The notes beneath the pieces were generated by a model. The model had not been told where the DNA came from. It did no database searches and saw nothing but the letters and a program-made list of their open reading frames with translations. A program made the translations under genes and the position numbers. Below are positions 1-11,494 of a stretch of 64,000 nucleotides of DNA, piece by piece. How positions within the stretch are numbered: the first letter of the stretch is position 1; every line of letters begins with the position of its first letter. Source of the stretch: Rhizomys pruinosus (Eukaryota; Chordata; Mammalia; Rodentia; Spalacidae); contig VZQC01002896.1 in NCBI GenBank assembly GCA_009823505.1, positions 1,634,768 through 1,698,767 on the forward strand. Reading direction: 5' to 3'.

Positions 1-750
1 TCTAACACATTTCCATCCACACTATCCCTTGGTGAAGTGTGCTACAGGGACTGTCGCTTATTCTTGACTTTGGTATTTTGGTTGAGTTCTGCTTTTATTA
101 CAAGTCTATAGACCATAATGGCTCTTAGGAACTACAAATGGTGGACTGCCTTGTTTCATTCACGTCCATTTGTATGGGCACTCCTGAGTGCTAGGATTAA
201 CAAGGCATGGCTAAACCTCCAAGACTCTGAGAGTGGCATGTGTGCATTGTGTCATCGTATGTGTTGTTTGCTCTCATTGTTTTGTATGATGTATATATGT
301 ATTTTTATGCGTAGCCCTTGCAGGCATGAGTTAAGACCAGACATCAGGACATCATTTTCAATCACTTTTCCATCCTTAGTATTTGGGACAGACAATGTCT
401 CCACTGAAACTGGTTTTACTGATGTGCCTAAGCTGCCTGTGCGAAGACAGGTGAGCCTCCAGGGCCCTCCTGTCACTAGTCTTCCAGCACTGCATAGATT
501 TCAAGTAACATACCATTGCTTTTTTATATAGTGTGCTGATGGGTAACCTCACTCATGGTCCTAACTCATCATTTGTGTTGCCAGCAGGCATTTACCCCTA
601 GACCCCCAGGGTTGGCTGTTTTTCAATAAAATTTTATGGACATAACTTCATATGATCACGCCCTTTCAATTTTTGGAGTTAAAACCTAGAGAAGAATTGC
701 TGAGTCATATAATAACTGCTATTAAGCTCTGTTAAAGGAATTACACGGGC
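1..750. other. Gene-free stretch, nothing recognised
   Basis: A 414-nt open frame exists here (118-531) but it has no recognisable domain, no splice context and no codon pattern that persuades me. No SINE, L1 or simple repeat is clearly readable. It may be old repeat or plain intergenic DNA. Confidence 0.5.
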
Positions 751-2876
751 TAGAAGAAGTGATGCGAGCGACAGGTAGGAGAGTTAACTTGCCCTGTGAC
801 AAAAGGTCTGCTAGTTCTTGTCACACTTAGGACGAAGGCCCAGACGTGAGACCAAGGCAAAAATGGGCTGCCAAGGCCAGCGCTGCCCTGGGACTGTTGG
901 AGACTGATTATTGCTGGCAGAAGGAGATAGACCTTGTCTTAAGATCTCTGATGGACTAACTGGACTCCTGTGGGATCACAACTGCACAACAAAGCAGAAT
1001 CTGGGCACAAAAGTCATTGAGCCAGATAGCGACTACTCGTATTACAGTGTGATAATGGCTCAATGACGTGTCGTCGCATGGAGGCGGGTGAGCATCGAGC
1101 ACGGAAAGGGAGGTCTGAATTCTGATTCAAGCTAGCCAAATTTGTATGTACTGACATATAAAAAAACAGGCTGAAGAGATCACCAGCCAGTTTAGAGCAC
1201 GCTGCACTGCCTTGTCGCAGAGGACCTGGGTTGGATATATCCCAGTCCAGATGGGCGTGAGCGTACCAGAACGCACATATGGACGGTAAGAACTAGTCCG
1301 TTAAGCGGGTTTGTCAAGCGCCCCCAAAGCCTGAGGCAAACAAGGGGTTGGCAAGCACCTGGCACTTATGAGTCCCAAGGCCACCGAGCCAAAGCATAAA
1401 AAGGAATTAAATCAGAGTCAATATGTTAAACATAGAGCAGGGGAGCTGTAAGCATTGCCTAGCGGTTACTGAGCCGAATCCGCTCTTACAAGGACCGCAG
1501 CTTACAACCCCAGAGCACAATGGGTCCTCCACCGATCTGACATCCAAATTCCGAGAATCAGACCCATTGCCTTACCCCGCTGAGACATTTGTAACGACTA
1601 GGTGAACAAAACCTTCAGAGACAACATTGGAGAAATGGATACCTCAAGTAAGAAATATTTATAAAGAACCTGGGAACCAGGGGGCTGAATCAGGGATGGC
1701 CAGGGCTGCCTCCTAGCATTGGGAAGAGCAGAGGCCTGCGCGGACCACTCGCCTGCGTGGTTACTATGTTCGAGACACGCGTGATCCTCCACATGGAGCG
1801 AGACCTCTGAATTCCAATTCCTAGTTCAGTCCAGAGCTACGGATCGAGACCCTCTGTCAGACGCGGACGTGCCATTGGTACAGAACGGCGAAGCTGCACT
1901 AGTTGAACCTGCTGAGCACAAAGTAATGAAAGTTGAAACATAGCTAGAAAGGTGATAAGGACCGTGTCGGCGGCGAGTGGTGGCCCAAGCTGAAGGCTAC
2001 GCAATCCTCGCAGCAGCAGCCAGCCAGATCTGCTGTGATCAGAGCCTGTCAGAGTGGTCCCAGAGGGCAGAGACCCTAAAGCTCCAAAACTGTCTGTGAT
2101 AAAGCCTGAAGCATATGACTTAACCAGTCAACTGTAAGCACAATGGCAGAGTTAACACCTTGCCAAAGACTATCCGTGAATACTCACATAACCAATAACT
2201 TGCGTATGCACTTTCCTGCATGACTCACCACCTACATCAGGCCTGGGCAAAGCCAGCACGCTCTGCTTCTTGTTGATGAAACAGCATATCCCACACAGCA
2301 CATGACTCCAGGCCTGCGAGCTGTCATGTCACTGGACCGACTTCCTGACAGGCTGAACTGCTGTGGCCTGTGGGCTCCTGCTCTCTCCTCCGTGTACATG
2401 GTGAGATTCCCTACTGGGGTGTGGGGACAGAATCAGAGATGCCAAATTTTGCAAAAACAGAGGGTGAGACTATGGGAGAAAAGAGACCAGGGAAGCGAAA
2501 CAAGGGAGATTGACAGCGTGATGACAAGGTGTGGAAGTCAGTTGCCATCGCACCCTCATGATCCATTTCCAAATAGTCCCCACAGCGTGTGGGCCCAGGT
2601 AGCTACACAGGAGCGCCTCGAGGACACCTTGAAGACACTGTCATTACGGACTCTAGGCCTAGCACGTCTTGAGGGGCTCTAAGAGAGCATCGAGTCCTGG
2701 CCAGTCAGAGAATACCAAAGCAGAGGGTTGATTGTCAACAGAAAGTACGTGTATAGGACATTTCCGCTCCTCGTGTGTTGGCTGAGCGCTGGACGGTAAG
2801 TCTGCTGGAGTGCTGGCAGTGACATGATGTGGGAGCTGAGGCTGAGGCAAGAGAAGCTAAGCAGGCTTGTGCTGAA
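751..2876. other. Unclassified sequence, possibly low-accuracy
   Basis: I recognise no gene. Around 1170-1320 there is a string that resembles a B2 SINE (cagaggacctgggttggat) but with scattered insertions and losses, similar to the damaged SINEs seen in 16.2-20.9 kb. Two loosely similar blocks (near 1078-1140 and 1790-1830) share a 'gaattc' core with flanking similarity. The segment may be an old LTR-type repeat or poorly polished sequence. Open frames here, including 2302-2682, have no recognisable protein content. Confidence 0.35.
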
Positions 2877-3050
2877 GCTGGGGCCTGGGGCTGGGGCTGG
2901 GGCTGGGGCTGGCCGGGCTGGGGCTGAGGCTGTGGTCTGGGGCTGAGAGAGCTGGGGTCTGGGGCGGCTGGGGCTGGCGCGAGGGCCTGGGGCTGGGCTA
3001 GGCTGGAGGCTGGGGGCTGGGGCGGGGGCTGGGGCTGGAGGCTAGTCCAT
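2877..3050 (+). repeat. (GGGGCT)n-like G-rich tract
   Basis: An imperfect hexamer array of GGGGCT units with GGGGCC, GGGGCG and GAGGCT variants. Many GGGG runs are separated by two or three bases, so the + strand can in principle form G-quadruplexes. A poly-C run follows at about 3162-3173. Confidence 0.8.
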
Positions 3051-3788
3051 GTACACAGAAGTTTCAGTTGTCTAGATTACAAAGGGAGGCAGAGGCAGAC
3101 GAGTTTGTGACTTTGGCTCTCATGTGTCCTGGGTGTCCCGTGGGGAATTGCTCATCTCTCTCCCCCCCCCCCCACCACAAGAGATAGAGACGTGCTAGCC
3201 CAGGTCACTATGAGCCATACACGTAACTGACATCAGAATAACGCTATGGGCTGAGAGTGAACTGCCTAATGGCTGGAGAAGTGAGAATACATCACCAGGC
3301 TCTTCCGCTACGATGAGATTTCCTTTAACATTGAATAAAATGAAAAAAAAAAAAAAAAAAAGCCTACTAGAAAAGAAGTCACATAGACTGTAAGGAATTT
3401 GAAAATAAACCTAATTAATCCACCCCTGGAAAGAAATGCACATCTACAAGGTCTGAAAGGCCAAGGACCCAAATATATGCAGATGATGTGAGAGACAAAG
3501 AATTTAAAATAATTTTAAAAGAAAACTCAGTGAACCCCAAGAATAGAAGCACTGTGGAAATTTATCAGAAGTTTAAGAGACTGAAAGATACGAAGAAGAC
3601 TCAGAGGGTGGGAGGGTCTGGAGTTTACTTCAAGTAATAACAGATAAAAGCTTTACAAACCTGAGAAAAATACAAATACCCAGCTACGGAAAAGTAAAAA
3701 ATCCTGTTGATTCAATCCAAATAATCCAACTCTCAGAGTCAAAGATAAGATCCCAAGAGCTGCAAGTGGCAGACCAGGAACTCCAACG

Positions 3789-4083
3789 CAGCTGCAGCAG
3801 CAGCCTTCTCACCAAACCCCAGTGCAGCTGCAGCAGCAGCCTTCTCACCAAACCCCACAGGGCAGCTGCAGCAGCAGCCTTCTCACCAAACCCCAATGCA
3901 GCTGCAGCAGCAGCCTTCTCACCAAACCCCAGAGGGCAGCTGCAGCAGCAGCCTGCTCACCAAACCCCAGAGGGGAACTGCAGCAGCAGCCTTCTCACCA
4001 AACCCCAGGGCAGCTGCAGCAGCAGCCTTCTCACCAAACCCCACAGTGCAGCTGCAGCAGCAGCCTTCTCACCAAACCCCACA
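3789..4083 (+). repeat. Minisatellite, about 8 units of 35-38 bp
   Basis: About eight head-to-tail copies of a unit built from cagctgcagcagcagcc followed by ttctcaccaaacccca, with small length differences at the unit junction (cag/gag/atg plus ggg). It sits in the L1 ORF1 region just before 'acaggccagaagagg'. In ordinary L1s that place holds a single similar segment, so the unit probably expanded from L1 sequence. Each frame encodes a Gln/Ser or Ala-rich repeat peptide, which is a by-product of the array. Confidence 0.9.
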
Positions 4084-4866
4084 GGCCAGAAGAGGACGGC
4101 ATGGGATAATCGGAGCGCTGAAGGGAAAACACTGCCAGTCGAGAACATAACCATGAAGGCTGTTCTTAACTGAGACACAGGCACCCTTCCCCAGCAAACG
4201 CTCCAGGGACTCACTGCAACCAGACCGCCTACCAGAAAGACTCGAATGAAAGGAAGAAAGGATGTTAACATGCGACAGGAAAACGTCTGAAGGTATAAAA
4301 TTCATCATGACATGCAAGCCACTTATACCCTTAACAGGAAGACTAACACAAAGAACCACTATTACAATAATTGTCAAGGATAAGCACTAGAAAAAGTATA
4401 AAGTTTGTCATCCAAACGCAAAGCACAGAGAGAAATGGACTTAAGAGAAGGATTTTTATTTATTTTTTACCTTTGTATTCAAAATTGTTACAGTTCAATA
4501 CAGCTTGTTCTAACTTATCTCAGCATGGATCAAAGATGGATTAAAGCAATCAACAATAAGGACACCAAGAGGAAGAGGGGAAGATCTATAAAACAACCAG
4601 GAAAAAGAAGAGAAAAAAAAAAACAGTATGGCAGTACAAAATTCTTAACTATCAATAATTGCTTTAAATGCAAATGGATTAAACTTTCTAATTAAAAGAC
4701 ACAGAGCGGCTAAGTCCATTACAAAATCAAGGACAGACTGTGCTGCTTGTGTTGAGACTCTGTTGGTTTTCAGCATAGACTGAAAACCAATGATGGAAAA
4801 ATACATTCTACCCAAATGGAAACCAAAAGAAAGGGTATTTATGTCAGGTCAAAAAGGCTTCCACCT

Positions 4867-5034
4867 GCCGGGCGTGGTGGCGCACGCCTTTAATCCTAAG
4901 ACTCGGGAGGCAGAGGCAGTCGGATCTTTGTGAGTTCAAGGCCAGCCTGGTCTACAGAGTGAGTTCCAGGACAGCTGGGACTACAGGGAGACCCTGTCTC
5001 GAAAAGAAAAAAAAAAAAAAGAAAAAAAAAAAAA
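4867..5034 (+). mobile_element. B1 SINE
   Basis: A near-complete B1 (gccgggcgtggtggcgcac to gaaaag) with a long A-rich tail. Similar target-site copies flank it (aaaaaggcttcca at 4851-4863 and a close match after the tail). Confidence 0.93.
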
Positions 5035-6084
5035 AGCTTCCAGCCAAAAATATAAAATGAGACCCAGGCACTAAAGAATGCTAACATAGTTTGTAACCCA
5101 GACATAAACACTCATACATACACAATTATAAAGCAAACATTAAATCTGTGTTACAGAGATTTAATAATACAGAGATCTAATACAGTAACAACTGAGGATG
5201 CCAACACCAACTTCCAGCAACAGACAACAATCAGACAGAAAATCAGCAAAGAAACTTTGGATTTACTTTGGACTTCAAATGAAATAAACAGAAAATCAGA
5301 GAGCATTCTATTCAACAGCTCCAGAATTCACATTCTTCTCAACTGAGCATGGAGTAGATCCAATGTTGCACAAGAAACAAGTCTGCACAATAACAACAAC
5401 AAAAAGACCCCCCCAAAAAAGTCAAAGCCAAAGTCGTATCAAATATTTGCTGTGACCCCAACAAATCAAACCAGAAACCAGCAACAAGAAGAACATTGAA
5501 CAGAACTGAAAAGGAAGCCAAGAAATTCATCAACTTGTTCATAGCCAGGTCTTGTTCACACGAACACGTTAACAGGAAAAAAAGACAGTTTCTTCACTGA
5601 ACAGTGCTGAGAAAACTGGCAACCACATGCAGTGGAGTGAAATACCTCATCTCAGCATATGAAAAAAAAAAAATCAACTCAAAATTAAATACTAAACGTA
5701 AGATCTGAAACTAGAAACTACAAGAAGCAAAGCGGGAACTGCCCCATGACACTGGCCTTTGAGGACTTTCAGAGAAGACCTCAGAAGTCTAAGCAACCAC
5801 AGCAAAGCCAGACCTGGGCTCATCAGACAAAGATTCTGTAACAGCAAAGGAGAATCTACAGAATGGAAGAAAATGCTGGTAAATTATGCGCAGTATTTGA
5901 TCTATCCATAAAATATCTATGAGGCATTCTAAAAACTTAGCAGCGAAATATCTCAAAAGAATCCTGTGTTTGATCCCCAGAGAGAATCGACTCCACAAAG
6001 TTGTTCTGACTTTTGTACATGTACCATGGCATGTGTACCAACACACACACAAAATAACAAACAAGTTGAAAGAAAAAGGGAGCC

Positions 6085-6158
6085 ACTACAGGGAGACCCT
6101 GTCTCGAAAAGACCAAAAAATAAATGAATAAATAAATAAATAAATAAATAAATAAATA
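6085..6158 (+). mobile_element. 5'-truncated B1 SINE with (AAAT)n tail
   Basis: Only the last 30-40 bp of B1 (ctacagggagaccctgtctc) plus a tail of aaat repeats. It is bounded by a perfect 13-bp duplication, gaaaaagggagcc, at 6072-6084 and 6159-6171, inside the L1 remnant. Confidence 0.88.
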
Positions 6159-6449
6159 GAAAAAGGGAGCCAAAGACCTGAATAGGCATTTCTCCAACAA
6201 ATGCCTGGTGTATGAAAAAAAACATGCTCAACACCACTTACTAGGGAAATGCAAACCCAAACCACAGCTGCATTACCTTCCTCCATTTAGAATGCGTTAT
6301 CACATAAACAAAACACTGGCAAATGCTGCTGGAACAATGGAGGAAGGGAGAAGTCCTGTGCCCTCCCAGTAGGAATTTAAATTTGTATAATCATTATGGA
6401 AAATTTTGACCATAACACACATGCTGTAACATGTATGTACACACACACA

Positions 6450-6450
6450 A

Positions 6451-6486
<36 letters not shown>
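6450..6486 (+). repeat. (AAT)n microsatellite
   Basis: About twelve aat units, next to a short CA run, at the 3' part of the L1 remnant. Confidence 0.9.
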
Positions 6487-6487
<1 letters not shown>

Positions 6488-7009
6488 TTCTAAAAGGCAA
6501 ATACTATGTGACCTCATTCAATGAGAATTCTGCGTGGTGACTCTAGTTAACAATAATGTAGTGCACATTTCAAATAGCTGGAAGAGAATAGTTTGAATGT
6601 TCTCCCAAGAAAGAAATGACAAATGTTTAAGGTGATGGATATTAATGACCTTGATTTCATCATTATGTAATACATGTATGTCTGGAAATGTCACATTGTA
6701 CCCTAAGTGTGTCCAAAGGGGGAAAACCAGAATGCTCAATATGCACTTGGGAACGCAGCCTTGGGATGAAGACTGCACCTTCTCAGCTTTTCTGGTGGCT
6801 GGTCCCAAAGCCACATGACTAAATTCTATTGGATGAAATGGCTGCAGACAGCACGTAAGGAACTTGGACCCTACGTGTAGAGTGCTTCATCATCCTGAAT
6901 GACTCCTCCAGACATTCCAAGGGAGGACTACATGAACCTAACCTTCGTTAAGGTCTTCCATAAGATAACTCTCACTACCAGCTGCTTCCATATAAAGACG
7001 CTCTTTGGG

Positions 7010-7143
7010 CTGGGCACAGTAATGTGCACCCTTGATCCCAGCACCCAGGGAGCCACCAGAGGACCCCGAGTATGAGACCAGCCCAGCTACAAAGCAAGTT
7101 CAGGGTAGCCTGGTCTGCACAGTGAGATCCTTTCTCAAAAGAA
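7010..7143 (+). mobile_element. Diverged B1-like SINE
   Basis: The series gctgggcacagtaatgtgc, gatcccagcaccc, agcctggtctgcacagtgag matches the B1 order with many changes. It lies left of the last Spdl1 exon found. Confidence 0.65.
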
Positions 7144-7428
7144 ATATGAAACTCTTTGGGATGCCTTACGATGCACGATGCGATAGTATTAAAGTGAAAA
7201 ACTCAAAAGTTCAAGTTTTTACTACACAGTGTGAAGAGTCTAGATAATTCCCCAAAATATTATATTCATATTCATGTAGTAACCGGTCCTCTAAATTTTC
7301 CAACACACTTTATTGCATTTTACTAACTAGATATATAATCACAAATTGGTTTATCAATGACATGTTAAGAAGCTATATAATAAATTTGTTATTTCTCAGA
7401 GCTACTCACGATGCTGAGATGTACGCAC

Positions 7429-7616
7429 CCTCGGGTTCATATTTCAGCTTTAATTCATCCAGTTTGGCTCACAGCTTCATATTTTCACTTTCAGAAAGCT
7501 GGAGGCATCTTTCGTTTGCAAACAGTTTGCGCTCAATATCCAGGGCCTGCTGGCTCTCAAGTAATGCTTTCATTCTCTGAATAGACAGTTCGCCTTTAGA
7601 GTTTTCATTTTCTTTG
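7429..7616 (-). pseudogene. Spdl1: Spdl1 exon 10 (stop inside)
   Basis: It encodes NENSKGELSIQRMKALLES, then the conserved LFANERCLQLSESENMKL block, then a TGA (7469-7471) where human has Arg, then AKLDELKLKYEPEG. The donor on the minus strand is gtgcgt (7423-7428). The acceptor ends in TTGTAG, just right of 7616. Relative to the human protein a few bases seem to be missing at the exon 9/10 join, and I could not settle the frame there. The next exon should encode the Spindly C-terminus and is not seen to the left. Confidence 0.85.
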
Positions 7617-8119
7617 CTACAATATCAGAATATAATTAAATATTAAAACAATATGTGATATAAATACAGTGGAATAAATCTTATTGTGTTAAAAGTGTAT
7701 TTCTCTGGAGTTTTTGGTAATAAACAAATGTTTTTAACAATGAACCCACCCCCTCCCCCCCAAATTTCCTGCATTCTTTAAAAGAAAGTGGACAATGAAA
7801 GAAAATACTCTTTTCCAAATGTAGACATGTATAAGTTCCTTTAAGTTGTAATTACAGGACATGTGTTCTTGAATTTTGATAGAGAAGTTTGACCTTAAAG
7901 TCTCTTTTACTTCCAGTCTAAAAAGCTAAACATAAATAAAAATCCAATTATCATTAAAAGTATTTTCTTTAATAATCAGTAATTTGTGCTATACAAAGAT
8001 ACTTTTATTGATTTTCATTTGAAAATTTCTTGACAATTTTTAAACAAATTCGAGTCACAAATTCTATTATAAGCAAGTGAAAAACGTCGTGTCTTTCTAG
8101 TCCCAAACCCGACACTTAC
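7617..8119. other. Spdl1 intron, nothing else seen
   Basis: AT-rich intron sequence between exons 10 and 9 with a short C-run near 7748. No SINE or ORF of note. Confidence 0.6.
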
Positions 8120-8224
8120 TTTATCAAGCTTTAGCTGAAGTAAATCTGCATAATAGCTGCTGTCTTCTACAACACAAGAGTTGGCCAATGTGGAAGGCTT
8201 AGAATCCATACTTTCATATAAATT
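8120..8224 (-). pseudogene. Spdl1: Spdl1 exon 9 (open)
   Basis: 105 nt reading NLYESMDSKPSTLANS, then CVVEDSSYYADLLQLKLDK, open throughout, with donor gtaagt and acceptor TTAG. It matches human NLYDSMESKP and YYTDLLQMKLD and is two codons longer in the middle. Confidence 0.88.
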
Positions 8225-8972
8225 CTAATGAAATAAAAATTCTTATTACTCAAAGTAAAAAACAGATTTGGTTCCCTTATAATAGCAGCCACCATTTAGT
8301 GAGTCTTCACCATTCAGCAGCCACCTCACTAAGTATCCTCTGAACACATTTGCCTTCTGGAATAGGTAAAAGAGTCAGAGTCCGGGTCAGCATTCTCTCT
8401 CACTCTGTTTTTTATTTTGTTTTACAAATAGAGATGCTCAATGTGACATAGGCAGGAAAATCAAGAAGAATCTGAACACATGTTTAATTCTCAAACTGAA
8501 GGTTCCCTGGAGTGGAAGAAGCAATAGTTGCTGGATTGAATTCTGAACTTTAGATTAAAGCCGTGAAGTAGAAACAAATGAAAGGAGACCTTTGAGGGTA
8601 TTTTTAGTATCCACTCTCCTGATATTGATAAAAATCCTATGCATTTCTCTTTACCAAAATCTGTTACTTGTATAAACTAACTTTGCACTGGAAGCTTAAC
8701 AAGCAGATACCAATGTTCCTTAAGGTAATTAAAAAATAGATGAATGTAATACAATCCTAGTAAGAACACCAAATGGGTGGGTGTCTTGTTTTTTTTTTTT
8801 TTTAGGGGAGGTGCTAGACAAAGAGAAAAATCAAACATGTAAAATTAACTAGAACACCACAAAGGGGAATGAGGACTACAGTCTAACCAGCTAAAAATAC
8901 ACAACAAAAGCTCCATAATTAAAATAATGCAGTGCTGATACATACAGGCAGACCAATAGAACAGAAAATACA

Positions 8973-8973
<1 letters not shown>
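8225..8973. other. Spdl1 intron 8 part, no gene
   Basis: Unique-looking AT-rich sequence with a poly-T run at about 8790-8804. I recognise no repeat or gene. Confidence 0.5.

Positions 8974-9017
<44 letters not shown>
8974..9017 (+). repeat. (CA)n microsatellite
   Basis: About 22 CA units. Open frames across it encode Cys-Val or Thr-His runs and are not genes. Confidence 0.97.
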
Positions 9018-9020
<3 letters not shown>

Positions 9021-9786
9021 GAGACCTGACACACGATACACTCCACACCTCACTTCATTTAATAAATGCAGCTGGGGAATGGCCAGCTGTTCACTTCCCA
9101 TGGTACATATGAATACACTTCAACAAGGATCAGAGCCTGAAAGCTAGCACAGCAGTACTGCAGTGGGCAAAGCTGATCAGAACAGCAGTAAGCAAGAACC
9201 AGGGCAGTATCGTCAGTGGAGGCAGACACTGCACAAATCTGATGCAATATACCAAGTATCCCATCTAATACAGCACAGCCCCTACTGCGGCTGAGTGCAA
9301 TCACAGCAGAAAAGCTCAAATGAAGAGCAATTCACAAATGCAACTGACTCTACTCTTCCAACAAATCAAAGCCATGGAACGTAAACAGCGAGAAACTTCC
9401 AGATTTAGGGAGACTAAAAAGACACAGCTTAAATAAAACATATAATCTTGGACTGGATGATCAGATAGATAGAACTTAAAGCATCTGTTTTTATTTTGGC
9501 ACAAGGTATATTAACAGTAATTGGTACAGTGCATAAAGTTTACCTAATGGTATGATTCAATTCGTATCAATGGTAACTTTCTGATTTTGATCATGTAAAC
9601 TGTGTTATAAAACTGAGGTACTAGGGGGACAAATGGACACCTGCTTTATAACCTACTCCTAAGTGTTTCCAGGGAAAAGTACATGGAGGGAGACAGAGCG
9701 ATAAAGCACATGCAGTAAAATGTAAGTGGGGCTCAGGGTAAGGGCACACAGCAAGACTTGCACAACTTTTCTAGAAGTCTAAATTA
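9018..9786. other. Spdl1 intron 8 part, no gene
   Basis: No SINE, ORF with support or structural signal was recognised between the CA repeat and the tandem duplication at 9787. Confidence 0.5.
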
Positions 9787-10085
9787 ATTAAAAATAGAAC
9801 AACTGTAGAGTTTACTAAAAATATCTATGAATTTCAGTAGCTATATAACACTAGACGAAACAAAGCTTCATTAAAAAAATTAAAAATGGAACAACTGTAG
9901 AGTTTACTAAAAATATCTATGAATTTCAATAGCTATATAACACTAGACGAAACAAACCTTCATTAAAAAAACAGAAGCAGGGGCTGGAGAGATGGCCTAG
10001 CGGTTAAGAGCACCGACTGCTCTTCATTAAAAAAACAGAAGCAGGGGCTGGAGAGATGGCCTAGCGGTTAAGAGCACCGACTGCT
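9787..10085 (+). repeat. Two overlapping tandem duplications (92 and 64 bp)
   Basis: A 92-bp unit beginning attaaaaat(a/g)gaac is repeated at 9787-9878 and 9879-9970 with about three differences. A 64-bp unit beginning cttcattaaaaaaacagaag is repeated at 9958-10021 and 10022-10085 with no difference that I see. The second unit starts in the end of the first and runs into the head of a B2 SINE, so that head is present twice. Confidence 0.93.
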
Positions 10086-10301
10086 CTTGCAGAGGACCCG
10101 GGTTCAATCCCCAGCACCCACATGGCGGCTGAGAACCGTCTGTAACTCCAATTCCAGGAGAACTCCAGTTCCAGGGGAATCCGACACCCTCTTCTGACCT
10201 CCACGGCATTGCACGACACGGGTGCACAAACCTGCATGCAGACGGTACACTCATACACATAAATAAATAAAATTAAAAAAATAAATAAATGAAAAAAATA
10301 A
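9980..10301 (+). mobile_element. B2 SINE with duplicated head
   Basis: A B2 with tRNA-like A and B boxes (gagatggcctagcggttaag and gggttcaatcc) and an A/T-rich tail, flanked by aaaaaaacagaagca on both sides (9965-9979 and 10302-10316). The first about 40 bp are duplicated by the 64-bp tandem repeat. Confidence 0.93.
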
Positions 10302-10321
10302 AAAAAAACAGAAGCAAGCTG

Positions 10322-10400
10322 GATATGCTGGGTCATGCTTGTAACCCCTCAGTTAGGAGGCTGAGTTAGTGGTCTCTGAGTTCCAGGCCAGCCTAGGCTA
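10322..10400 (+). mobile_element. Degraded B1-like fragment
   Basis: Weak B1 order (atgctgggtcatgcttgtaac, ggaggctgag, gttccaggccagcct). It is cut by the next B1. Confidence 0.5.
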
Positions 10401-10416
10401 AAAAGAGCCTATTTTA

Positions 10417-10582
10417 TTTTTTTTACTTTTTATTTTTTTGGTCTTTTTGAGACAGGGTCTCCCTGTAGCCCCAGCTGTCCTGGAACTCGCTCTGTAGACC
10501 AGGCTGGCCTTGAACTCACAAAGATCCGCCTACCTCTACCTCCCAAGTGCTAGGATTAAAGGCGTGCGCCACCACGCCCGGC
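10417..10582 (-). mobile_element. B1 SINE
   Basis: A full B1 in reverse (ggtctttttgagacagggtc to accacgcccggc) with a perfect 16-bp duplication aaaagagcctatttta at 10401-10416 and 10583-10598. Confidence 0.95.
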
Positions 10583-10598
10583 AAAAGAGCCTATTTTA

Positions 10599-11164
10599 AA
10601 AAACTATAAATAACAACAAAAAGGACTGAATAACGACAGTATTGAAAAATAATTCCTGAGAAGTCCCCCTGACATAAGACTGACTGGAAGAAACAAGAGT
10701 AAGCATGAAATGATGAATGGAAGTCAATGCTTGCAATGTGCACTGATACAAAATCAGGAGGTGGGAGTGGTTATTAAAAAGGTCATAATGGGCCTTTTCT
10801 GTGCAGGAAATACTTCACATCCCAATTGGGGTGGTGGTAATTACAACAATACACCTATGCTAAAAGTCACTGGACCACACAGTCAATTTATGAATAATTA
10901 ATATGCATATTTAATATAATTTAACATATTTAATGCATAAAGTGATGATGACAGAAATGGGCTAGGTTGGTTTGGTTTTACTCAAAGAAACAACAATGAA
11001 AAGTATGGAAAAGCAAAGGAGCCCAGGGAAAAAAAGCTTAAACACTGAGTCAATTAGTACTGAAATTCAAAATTAACGGTATAATAAAGAAACCTATATA
11101 AGCTAGAAATATAAAGAAATTCAACCCAAAATTTGACTGCATTTTTAAACAATGTTATGTATAC
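10599..11164. other. Spdl1 intron 8 right end, no gene
   Basis: Intron sequence left of exon 8. The 63-codon frame at 10710-10901 has no family resemblance. Confidence 0.5.
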
Positions 11165-11305
11165 CTTAAATGTTTTCAGACTACTAATTTCACCTAGCAG
11201 GTGTTTTATTTCGCCGTTCTTCTGCTCCAACATCGCAAACAACCGTTCCTGCTGCTCAAATTCTGTCTGAGATCCTCTCATCCTTAGCAATGTGGCGATT
11301 TGGAC
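11165..11305 (-). pseudogene. Spdl1: Spdl1 exon 8 (open)
   Basis: 141 nt, the same length as the human exon, open, reading VQIATLLRMRGSQTEFEQQ, then ERLFAMLEQKNGEIKHLLGE, then ISSLKTFK. The acceptor is a long pyrimidine tract ending CCCAG and the donor is gtatac. Confidence 0.9.
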
Positions 11306-11494
11306 CTGGGGGGGAGAAAAAAAACCATCAACCCCCACCAATAAAAACTGGGATTCTGATAAGCATACTTCTGAGACAACTGCTATTTTATACTACAATT
11401 ATTTGACCTCATTTAGGAAAGTATTTCTACTCTCATAATCTAAAAACAGATTATCAACAAGCTTTGTGGTAGACATAACTTGTTATTTTTTTTA

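Larger units (their letters stand above)
3400..6730 (+). mobile_element. Old L1 LINE, fragmented, sense orientation
   Basis: I recognise ordered pieces of a degraded ancient L1. The ORF1 3' part lies around 3480-4270 and is interrupted by a minisatellite. The ORF2 start region is near 4660-4850, the endonuclease-region remnant is at 5150-5560, the ORF2 3' end at 6165-6400 ('gccaaagacctgaatagg') and an L1 3' UTR at about 6560-6720. Reading frames are destroyed throughout. Several SINE fragments are nested inside. The subfamily is judged from memory of ancient mammalian L1s and is approximate. Confidence 0.75.

Noticed and set aside
118..531. 137-codon frame near the left edge
   Set aside because: No domain, no conserved motif, no splice or promoter context, and single isolated frames of this size are expected by chance in 64 kb.
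2302..2682. 126-codon frame in the G/C-richer left part
   Set aside because: No recognisable protein. I tested it as the missing Spindly C-terminus and found no match. It is also on the wrong strand.
3789..4083. Regular repeats resembling a CRISPR array
   Set aside because: Units are head-to-tail without unique spacers, and the genome is mammalian.
3766..4173. Open frames encoding Gln-, Ser- or Ala-rich repeat peptides
   Set aside because: All three + frames are open only because the minisatellite lacks stops. The host is a dead L1.
8845..9147. Frames with long Cys-Val or Thr-His runs
   Set aside because: They translate the CA microsatellite.
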